NCBI GenBank assembly: GCA_964431965.1
Contig: CAYSLU010000086.1
Coordinates: 1-23,905, forward strand
Length of the DNA stretch: 23,905 nucleotides
From: CAYSLU01 sp964431965
Lineage (GTDB): Bacteria > Verrucomicrobiota > Kiritimatiellia > CAIKKV01 > CAYSLU01
Direction: 5' to 3'
The position numbers and the translations under genes are program-made. The notes beneath the pieces were generated by a model that saw nothing but the letters and a program-made list of their open reading frames with translations, had not been told where the DNA came from and did no database searches. This document shows, piece after piece, positions 7,161-13,517 of this stretch (position 1 is the stretch's first letter; every line of letters starts with the position of its first letter).

Positions 7161-8563
7161 AGAAGCGGCCGGTCATCCTGATCGTGGACGACGACAAGAA
7201 CACCCGCGAGGGACTCGACCGGGCCCTGCGGCCCAGCTACGAGGTAGTGCTCGCGGAAAGCGGCGACCAGGCCCTTCGCATCCTGGAGACGAAGGCGGCG
7301 GACCTCGTGATCAGCGACGTGCGGATGCCCGGCATCGACGGGCTCACGCTGCTGCAGCGGATCGTCGCCAAGGACCCGCAGCCGATGGTCGTCATGCTCA
7401 CCGCCTACGGCAATGTCGAGACAGCCGTCGAGGCCATGAAGCGTGGCGCCTACGACTTCCTCATGAAGCCCGTGAATCTGGACCGGCTGGACATCCTCGT
7501 GAAGCGGGCGCTCCGCTCGCGGGAGGTGGAGGCCGAGAACCTCAGCCTGCGCCAGCAACTCGACTCCCGCTTCGGGCTCGAGAGCATCATCAGCCACTCG
7601 CCGGCCATGCAGGAGGTGTTCGACATCATCCGCCAGATCGCCCCCACCCAGGCGACGGTGCTCGTCCAGGGCGAAAGCGGGACCGGGAAAGAGCTGGTGG
7701 CGCATGCCATCCACCACCTCAGCACCCGCGCGAAGGGGCCGTTCATCGCCGTCCACTGCGCCGCGCTCTCGCCGACGCTGCTGGAGAGCGAGCTCTTCGG
7801 GCATGAGAAGGGCGCCTTCACCAGCGCGCACGAGCGGCGACAGGGGCGGTTCGAGCTTGCAGACGGCGGCACGCTGTTCCTCGACGAGATATCGGAGATC
7901 GATCCCGCCACCCAGATCAAGCTGCTGCGCGTCCTCGAGGAGCGGACGTTCGAGCGCGTGGGCGGGCAGCAGACCCTCGAGGTCGATATCCGGCTCATCT
8001 CGGCGACCAACAAGGATCTGAAGACGCTGATGGAAGCCGGGCGGTTCCGGAACGACCTGTTCTTCCGGCTCGACGTGGTCAGCATCACGCTGCCGCCGCT
8101 GCGCGAACGGACGGGCGACGTCCCGCTTCTGTGCGAGCATTTCCTGCGGGGCTTCTGCCGCGACAACAACAAGGCGATCGAGGGGTTCACCCCGGACGCC
8201 ATGAGCCTCTTGTCCGCCTATGCGTGGCCCGGCAACGTGCGCGAGCTGAGAAACGTGGTGGAGAAGATGGTGGTGCTGGCGCGCGGCGCCAAGCTGACCG
8301 CGCGCGATGTGCCCGGGAACATCCGCATCGCCGCCGAGCCGACGGCGGCCGGGCGCTCGGGCAGCACCGCGCGGGCGCTGTCATCCGGCTCGCTCGAGGA
8401 GGCGGAGCGGCTGATGATCCGAACGGCCCTCGATCGGACGGACGGCAATGTGACCCGCGCGGCCCAGCAACTCCAGATCAGCCGGCGGACGCTGCACCGC
8501 AAGCTCAAGCAGTATCGCGGGGAGCCCGGCGCCCCGTCCGACGTCGCGGGAGCGACGCCGTGA
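7157..8563 (+). CDS. NtrC-type sigma-54-dependent response regulator
   Basis: 468 residues in the classic three-domain order. Receiver (4-120): acidic pocket DDD (11-13), phospho-acceptor Asp54 in VISDVRMPG, Lys104 in FLMKP. AAA+ domain (~143-375): Walker A GESGTGKE (172-179), Walker B LFLDE (240-244), RND and FRLDVVSITLPPLRER as in the family, and YAWPGNVREL (355-364). The sigma-54 contact loop, usually GAFTGA, reads GAFTSA (219-224). The C-terminal Fis-type helix-turn-helix spans ~413-453 (NVTRAAQQLQISRRTLHRKL). The GTG start is chosen because it lies right before the receiver and overlaps the kinase stop; ggaaaggg at 7142-7149 can serve as ribosome-binding site. It is expected to activate sigma-54 promoters when phosphorylated by the kinase at 5967-7160. 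Confidence 0.96.
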   Translation: MKKRPVILIVDDDKNTREGLDRALRPSYEVVLAESGDQALRILETKAADLVISDVRMPGIDGLTLLQRIVAKDPQPMVVMLTAYGNVETAVEAMKRGAYDFLMKPVNLDRLDILVKRALRSREVEAENLSLRQQLDSRFGLESIISHSPAMQEVFDIIRQIAPTQATVLVQGESGTGKELVAHAIHHLSTRAKGPFIAVHCAALSPTLLESELFGHEKGAFTSAHERRQGRFELADGGTLFLDEISEIDPATQIKLLRVLEERTFERVGGQQTLEVDIRLISATNKDLKTLMEAGRFRNDLFFRLDVVSITLPPLRERTGDVPLLCEHFLRGFCRDNNKAIEGFTPDAMSLLSAYAWPGNVRELRNVVEKMVVLARGAKLTARDVPGNIRIAAEPTAAGRSGSTARALSSGSLEEAERLMIRTALDRTDGNVTRAAQQLQISRRTLHRKLKQYRGEPGAPSDVAGATP

Positions 8564-10275
8564 TCCCGTCCTTCCGGCAAACGCCCATGCAGCGCCTCGT
8601 GAACAGCCTCGACGGAGGCTTCGCGCTCGGCGCCCTGCGCGCCCTCCTCGTCCTGCTGCCCGTGCTCGCGATCGGAATGCTCTATGCGCACATCCAGTTC
8701 ACGGGACTCCGGGACCGGGAGGCCATTGATGGCGCCCAGGTGGCGCGGAACCTGGCCGCCGGGCGGGGGTTCGTCACTGACGTTGTGCGGCCGATCGTTC
8801 TCTGGCACGAGGGGCGCCGGAGCGGCCGGCTGGTCGAGCCCACCCGCAGCGCGGACGTGTTCCACGCCCCGCTGCACCCGGCCATCGTGGCCGCCGGCTT
8901 CCACGCCGTTCAGCCGTCGCTCTCCGTCTCCACCCCGTTCGATGTGTTTGCTCCGGAGCGACACGTCATCGTGCCGATCGGCCTGCTCTTCTGGATGGCC
9001 ACCGGGATCATCGTATTCGCGCTCGGACGCCGGCTGTTCGACGCGCGCGTCGCCGTCCTCGCCACGCTCGGCTACATGCTCTCGGATGCCGTGCTCGCCG
9101 ACGCCATATCCGGGCGGCCCGACCCGCTCGGGGCCTTCCTCGTCACCGCCGCCGGCGGCGCCGCCCTCGCCTGGGCATTCCGCGACTCGGACGGCGGGGG
9201 CAAGGGCATCCGGACCGCGCTGTTTGCACTGGCCGCCGCCGCCTCGGCGCTGGCCTTCCTCACGCGCTACGCGCTGGCCGCCGCCGCCGTCATGATCGTG
9301 CTGTTCGTGCTCGCGCGCAGCGCCCGCCGCCAGTGGCTCGCGGCGGCGCTGATGCTCGCCCTGATCGCAGCGGGCGCCGCCCCGTGGATCGCGCGGAACC
9401 TGAGCGTCAGCGGGCTGCCGTTCGGCCTCGCGCCGATCGCCGTGCTGAACGCCGGAGCCGACGCCCCCACGGCGGAGCGATCCGTCGATCAGCTCCTCGA
9501 TAACGCCGACATCGCCCGGCTGGTGCGAACCCGGCTGGCCGAGGGCTTCGGGCGAGCTGGGGCGCCGGACCGGTTTGGGCTCGGCCTCGGCCTGTTCGTC
9601 GGGGCGTTCGTGCTGTCGTTCCTGCACCGGTTCTCGCGCGGGGAGCTGCGCGCATTCCGCTGGTGCGTGGCGGCCGGGATCGCCATCGCGCTCGCAACGG
9701 GCAGCGTGGTTGAGGAGGGAGCCGGTCCGCTGGTGCGGTCGTTCCTGCCGTTCGTCGTGCTCTACGGCTGCGCGATGATCGTGCTGCTCGTGGACCGGCT
9801 GGACGTCATCGATCCCCTGCTGCGAAACCTGGCCGCCGGGGCCGTCGTGCTGCTCGGCGTGTTCCCCACCATCCTGGCCGTGTCAGCCGTGGATCCCGTG
9901 CCCGCCTACCCCCCCTACTACCCGCCCTATATCACGCGCGTAACCGGCTTCATGAAGCCGGACGAAGCGCTCTGCACGGACATCCCGGAGGCGGTCGCAT
10001 GGTACGGACAATGCCGGGCGCTGCAGCTCCCCCGCTCGATGCGCGGCCTGGAATCCATCCGCGATTCGGGGATGAAGATCGGCGGGCTCTACCTCACGAC
10101 GGTCACCGGAAACCGCCGCTACACCCGCGACCTGGCAGGCGGGCCCGAACGCTCCTGGCTGCCGCTGCTCGAGGGTCGGATTCCCAAGGGCTTCCCGTTC
10201 ACCGAGGGAATCCGGCTACCGCCGGGTGGACGGGACCAGCTTTTTCTGACTGATCTCGGACGTCTTCCACAGTAG
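8560..10275 (+). CDS. GT-C fold (PMT/ArnT-like) membrane glycosyltransferase candidate
   Basis: 571-residue polytopic membrane protein. Hydrophobic helices lie near 21-45, 135-155, 163-180, 190-207, 218-252, 259-277, 340-355, 366-381, 393-412 and 423-443. The first periplasmic loop has GLRDREAIDGAQVARNLAAG (49-68) and later HAPLHP (102-107), resembling PMT/ArnT-type lipid-linked sugar transferases, in which an acidic loop-1 residue is catalytic. The C-terminal soluble part has TDIPEAVAWYGQCRALQLP (473-491), a pattern seen in such bacterial proteins. The GTG at 8560 overlaps the activator stop (GTGA) and has gggag 7 nt upstream; ATG 8587 is an alternative. Sugar donor and acceptor are unknown. 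The last 60 bp overlap the TPR gene on the opposite strand. Confidence 0.75.
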   Translation: MIPSFRQTPMQRLVNSLDGGFALGALRALLVLLPVLAIGMLYAHIQFTGLRDREAIDGAQVARNLAAGRGFVTDVVRPIVLWHEGRRSGRLVEPTRSADVFHAPLHPAIVAAGFHAVQPSLSVSTPFDVFAPERHVIVPIGLLFWMATGIIVFALGRRLFDARVAVLATLGYMLSDAVLADAISGRPDPLGAFLVTAAGGAALAWAFRDSDGGGKGIRTALFALAAAASALAFLTRYALAAAAVMIVLFVLARSARRQWLAAALMLALIAAGAAPWIARNLSVSGLPFGLAPIAVLNAGADAPTAERSVDQLLDNADIARLVRTRLAEGFGRAGAPDRFGLGLGLFVGAFVLSFLHRFSRGELRAFRWCVAAGIAIALATGSVVEEGAGPLVRSFLPFVVLYGCAMIVLLVDRLDVIDPLLRNLAAGAVVLLGVFPTILAVSAVDPVPAYPPYYPPYITRVTGFMKPDEALCTDIPEAVAWYGQCRALQLPRSMRGLESIRDSGMKIGGLYLTTVTGNRRYTRDLAGGPERSWLPLLEGRIPKGFPFTEGIRLPPGGRDQLFLTDLGRLPQ

Positions 10276-11361
10276 GTAGGCCCGCCGCAGGGCCGCTTCG
10301 AACTGCGGGTCCGGCTCGCCGCCCAGCTCGATCGCGCGGTCGTAGTGATCCTTCGCCAGCTGCAGGCTCGGAGGCCGATCCATCAGCAGGATCTGCGCGT
10401 AGTTGTAGTGAGCCTGCTGGAGATCGGGCGCATACCGCAGGGCCGCTTCCGTCTCCTTCCGGGCCTGACGGATCTTGCCGACGCCGAGGTAGGCCGTGGC
10501 CAGGATGACCCGGGCCGCCGCATTGGTCGGCTGGTCGCGCAGCAAGCCGTTGGCCACCTGAATGCCCGCATCGTAGTCGCCGGCCTGACAGTACGCGGAC
10601 GCGAGAAGCGACATCAGTTCCGGCTCGCCCGGAACCAGGTCCAGGGCCTCCTCCAGCAGAGCCGGCGCATCCTCCGCCCGCCCCTCCGTCAGCTGGCGCC
10701 GCGCCTCGGACTTGATCGCAGCGACGATGAGCGTGCGACTGGGGACAGCCGAAGTGACCGAGTGCCGCCAGAACCGGAACCAGCGGTCCGACTCGGCTTT
10801 GGCCTGCGCCGCACGCAGTTCGGTCACCTCCTGGTGGAGCTGGCGGTTGCGCACGAGGAGGAAATCGCGATCCTGGCGAAGCGGCTCGCCTTCCGGGGCG
10901 AAGCCCGGGAGGGCGTTGGTATCGCCGGGGGACACCCGGACCACCGCGTGCTCGGACGCCGGCTTGGCAACCGGCAGGCGAGGCGCGGGAGCGGCCGCGC
11001 GCCCCGGCGCGCTCGCCTCGGCAGGCCGGCGCGGACGATCGGCCGGGGGAATCTGCGTCTCCAAGACTCCGATCCGATTCAAGGCGAGCGAGATCCGGTA
11101 GTCCACGAGCGCCGTGTTCCAGCCGGGATAGTCCGCCTTGACCGCGGCGTAGAGCTCGAACGCCCGCTCGAATCCGGCCAGGGCCTCGGGCAGGCGCTGG
11201 CTGGCCATGGCGGACTCCGCCCCCACATAGGCGATGTACCCGTCGGCCAGTCGCTCGTCCGGGCTCTTGGGCGGGGGCGCCGACGTCGCGGCAAACGACC
11301 GCGAGCCCGCGATCGTGGCGAGCAGGATCAACGGGACCAGAATTGCGATGCGCAAGCTCAT
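10216..11361 (-). CDS. Exported TPR-repeat protein of unknown function
   Basis: 381 residues. An N-terminal signal peptide (1-25, ILVPLILLATIAGSRSFAA) predicts export. Residues ~33-103 form a first helical segment with TPR-like spacing (EALAGFERAFELYAAVKADYP), then a Pro/Ala/Arg-rich linker (~104-160), a short charged likely coiled coil (~163-195), and TPR-like helices ~216-365 (LLEEALDLVPGEPELMSLLASAY, AARVILATAYLGVGKIRQARKETEAALRYAPD, HYDRAIELGG). TPRs mediate protein contacts, so a scaffold role in the envelope is plausible, but no partner is evident. The ATG at 11361 is preferred over an upstream in-frame start (11418) because GAGGAGA precedes it and the signal peptide begins there. It lies 87 bp downstream of the methyltransferase gene. 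Confidence 0.8.
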   Translation of the reverse strand: MSLRIAILVPLILLATIAGSRSFAATSAPPPKSPDERLADGYIAYVGAESAMASQRLPEALAGFERAFELYAAVKADYPGWNTALVDYRISLALNRIGVLETQIPPADRPRRPAEASAPGRAAAPAPRLPVAKPASEHAVVRVSPGDTNALPGFAPEGEPLRQDRDFLLVRNRQLHQEVTELRAAQAKAESDRWFRFWRHSVTSAVPSRTLIVAAIKSEARRQLTEGRAEDAPALLEEALDLVPGEPELMSLLASAYCQAGDYDAGIQVANGLLRDQPTNAAARVILATAYLGVGKIRQARKETEAALRYAPDLQQAHYNYAQILLMDRPPSLQLAKDHYDRAIELGGEPDPQFEAALRRAYLLWKTSEISQKKLVPSTRR

Positions 11362-11448
11362 ATCGTCTCCTCGTTCGGGTGCAGAAGCGCCGCATTGTGT
11401 ACGAAACACGTCCCGCATTCAAGACGCCGGCGACAGGCGCCGACCCGT

Positions 11449-12744
11449 TCACCCGCGCCTCAGCCGCGCGATATACATGCCGGTGCACGGCCCCTCCCAC
11501 GGCCAGATCCACAGCCTCCCGGCCGCCGGCGCGCGGTCGAGCGGGCTCTCGAACGGGTCGGCGCTGAACTCCGGGTGGCCAGCCAGAAACGAATCGATCA
11601 CGACGTCGTTCTCGCCGGCGGAGAGCGTGCAGGTCGCGTAGACGAGCGCACCGCCGGGCCGCACCTTGGCGCCGGCGATGCCGAGCAGGCGGCGCTGCGT
11701 CTCCGCCCGCTCGGCAACGTCGGCCAGGGACGTTCGCCAGCGGGCGTCCGGGTTGCGGTGCCAGGTTCCGATGGCGGAGCACGGGGCATCCACCAGCACG
11801 CCGTCGAACCATCCGGATGGCGCCGAACCCGTATCCGAAACCCACTCCCGGATCCGGATCGTAGCGGCCCGCGCTCGCTCGCGGCGCCGGCGTCCATTGT
11901 CAAGAGCGGAGGCCCGGATATCCGTCGCCACGACCTCGCCCGAACCGCCCATCAGCTCGGCCAACTGCAGGCTCTTTCCGAGCGCACCGGCGCAGACGTC
12001 CCACCATCGGGAGCCGGGCGCAGGCCGGGCAACGAGCCCCACGGCCTGCGACGCGAGATCCTGAACCTCCGCCAGTCCGGCGAGGCGGGAGAGGACATCG
12101 CTCGAAACGGGCTGCGCGGAGTCGAGCGCAAAGGCCGAGGCGACGGCGGCGTGCGGGGTGTGCGCCAGACCGGCCGACGCGAGGATCGCAAGGGCTCGGT
12201 CGCGGACAGCCGGCGCGACGCGCAGCCAGAGCGGGGGACGCCGCTGAAAGGCCTCCACGCAGCGCCGGAAGTGGGCCGCCGCCGCCGCACCGGACGGCGT
12301 CGCGATGGCGCCGGCCGACCATGCCGGCAGCAGCGCATCCACCGGCGGCGGCGCCGCCGCGCCCGCCCACGCCGCGAGGTCGGCCGCCCGCATCTCCAGC
12401 GGTCCGTCGCGTCGGGGCGGCGGCGATCGGTCGCGGAACCGCGTTCGGGCGGCGAGTTCCGCGACGGCGGGATCCGCCGGCAGCCCCTCAAGAAAGTGGG
12501 CGGCCACCGCCCGCTCGTCCGGATCGGACAGGCCGAGGAAGTCCAACCACCCGCGCCAGCGGAAGACCGCATACGCGAGGGACGAAAAGAGGCGTCGGTC
12601 GCGCGAGCCGAACTCACGGTGCGCTCGGTAGACTTGGGCAAGGGCATGGTCTGCAGGCACGCCCCGATCGCACGCAGCCGCGGCGCCCGACAGGATCTCC
12701 CGAATGCAGGCTGCCTGCGTTCGGGCTCGATGCTCGGAAGTCAT
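11449..12744 (-). CDS. RsmB/NOP-family RNA cytosine-5 methyltransferase
   Basis: 431 residues, near the size of RsmB, which methylates a cytosine of 16S rRNA. An N-terminal NusB-like helical region (~5-95, LAQVYRAHREFGSRDRRLFSSLAYAVFRW) is followed by the methyltransferase domain. Motif IV is VLVDAPCSAIGTWHRNPDARW with Cys322, and motif VI is YATCTLSAGEND with Cys372, the catalytic cysteine in this family. The SAM-binding motif I reads WDVCAGALGKSLQLAEL (248-264), where most members have DLCAAPGGKT, so the glycine-rich loop is atypical. A ribosome-binding site (aaggggggc) precedes the ATG. The target base is inferred only from family; it may not be the E. coli RsmB site. Confidence 0.88.
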   Translation of the reverse strand: MTSEHRARTQAACIREILSGAAAACDRGVPADHALAQVYRAHREFGSRDRRLFSSLAYAVFRWRGWLDFLGLSDPDERAVAAHFLEGLPADPAVAELAARTRFRDRSPPPRRDGPLEMRAADLAAWAGAAAPPPVDALLPAWSAGAIATPSGAAAAAHFRRCVEAFQRRPPLWLRVAPAVRDRALAILASAGLAHTPHAAVASAFALDSAQPVSSDVLSRLAGLAEVQDLASQAVGLVARPAPGSRWWDVCAGALGKSLQLAELMGGSGEVVATDIRASALDNGRRRRERARAATIRIREWVSDTGSAPSGWFDGVLVDAPCSAIGTWHRNPDARWRTSLADVAERAETQRRLLGIAGAKVRPGGALVYATCTLSAGENDVVIDSFLAGHPEFSADPFESPLDRAPAAGRLWIWPWEGPCTGMYIARLRRG

Positions 12745-12788
12745 GTGCCCCCCTTCGGCCGCGCGCTCGCTCCGGCGCTACCGGCGGA

Positions 12789-12817
12789 AGTATGCGGGGC
12801 CGGCCGCCCGCGCGCAA
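12789..12817 (-). promoter_or_regulatory. Weak candidate promoter for the RsmB-like gene
   Basis: Minus-strand TTGCGC (12817-12812), 17-bp spacer, CATACT (12794-12789). The -10 box matches 4/6. It is placed about 45 bp before the start codon at 12744. Pattern match only. Confidence 0.25.
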
Positions 12818-12927
12818 GGGAGCGCGCACAGAGGAAGCGGCGACCGCGTCATCGAAAGGCGCGCCCCCGGGGCGGACGGACGGACGCGCGTAGGGGTTTT
12901 CCTACATGCAAATGGGGCATTGACGGA

Positions 12928-12943
12928 TGGCGCGGCATATGCT
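12928..12943 (+). promoter_or_regulatory. Candidate sigma-54 (RpoN) promoter for the HPr-like gene
   Basis: TGGCGCGGCATATGCT fits the RpoN consensus TGGCACG-N4-TTGCW at 10 of 12 defined positions: the -24 GG (12929-12930) and the -12 GC (12941-12942) are exactly 10 bases apart. The expected transcript start is about 12954, leaving a ~54-nt leader to ATG 13008. It lies in the 263-bp divergent region 12745-13007, where no gene is visible. A short inverted repeat (ATGC-N7-GCAT) sits just upstream, near 12906-12920. The match is good but a single chance hit in GC-rich DNA is possible. Confidence 0.6.
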
Positions 12944-13007
12944 GGGCGCCTAGTATGCGCCCGTGAGATTCGAGCGGGCGGACGGCACGGGAAGAGGGAG
13001 GGCAGCC

Positions 13008-13280
13008 ATGAACAAGGTGGTGATGCGGAAGGCCGTGATACCGAACGACGCGGGCTTGAACGCCCGCCCCGCCGCACTGCTGGCGGCCACCGCGAGCCAG
13101 TTCAGCGCCGACGTCACAGTCAAGTACGGCGAGTCGGTGGTGAACGGCAAGAGCATACTGGGGCTGATGTCGCTGGGGGCGCCGCGGGGCTCCGTCGTGA
13201 CCATCATCGCGGAAGGCGATGACGCGAAGGAAGCCGTCAGCACGATCGAGACGCTCTTCCAGTCCAGCGTTTCGGAGTGA
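13008..13280 (+). CDS. HPr-like protein lacking the phosphorylated histidine (Crh-like)
   Basis: 90 residues, the normal HPr size. HPr carries phosphate on a His in the motif G-L-H-A-R-P-A. Here that motif reads GLNARPA with Asn at residue 18 (codon aac), so phosphotransfer from enzyme I should be impossible. The second HPr signature, VNGKSILGLMSLG (45-57), keeps Ser49, the residue matching Ser46 that HPr kinase/phosphorylase modifies. This combination matches Crh of Bacillus, where the His is Gln and the protein works only as a regulator of carbon use. Function by analogy is inference; no HPr kinase or PTS gene is in view. The ATG follows gagggaggg at 12994-13002; an upstream GTG (12963) is less likely. 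Probably monocistronic: own promoter, own terminator. Confidence 0.93.
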   Translation: MNKVVMRKAVIPNDAGLNARPAALLAATASQFSADVTVKYGESVVNGKSILGLMSLGAPRGSVVTIIAEGDDAKEAVSTIETLFQSSVSE

Positions 13281-13330
13281 CGAAACACGTTCGGGTCGGA
13301 TGACGGGTGTTCGGGCGGGCGTCTGAAAGC

Positions 13331-13373
13331 GCAGCCCGGGAGTGCTGGTGCGCTCCCGGGCTGCTTGCTTTCT
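13331..13373 (+). terminator. Rho-independent terminator after the HPr-like gene
   Basis: A perfect 12-bp stem, GCAGCCCGGGAG (13331-13342) pairing with CTCCCGGGCTGC (13353-13364), with a 10-base loop and a T-rich tail (ttgctttct). It begins 50 bp after the HPr-like stop. It separates that gene from the hybrid kinase downstream. It is the clearest terminator in the window. Confidence 0.92.
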
Positions 13374-13517
13374 GGGCCGATCGGGTCGGCGCCTTTTCGG
13401 CCGTATTCCGAGTTGCCAGCCAGCCGGATGGACGATACTCTGCCCGACATCAGGGGGGACCTACGGGCGGCGCTTGGGCGGCGTCTCAGGCGTCTCTGTT
13501 TCAAGCGGGGGTGACCG

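Noticed and set aside
12874..12886. Short tandem repeat of GGAC units in the region before the HPr-like gene
   Set aside because: Only about three units; expected by chance in GC-rich DNA.
12920..12956. TTGACG (12920-12925) as the -35 box of a sigma-70 promoter for the HPr-like gene
   Set aside because: Possible -10 boxes TATGCT and TAGTAT lie at spacings of 12 and 25 bp, both outside the functional range; the overlapping sigma-54 pattern fits better.
13413..13439. TTGCCA and GATACT as a promoter of the hybrid kinase
   Set aside because: The 15-bp spacing is short and the match modest; not enough to list.
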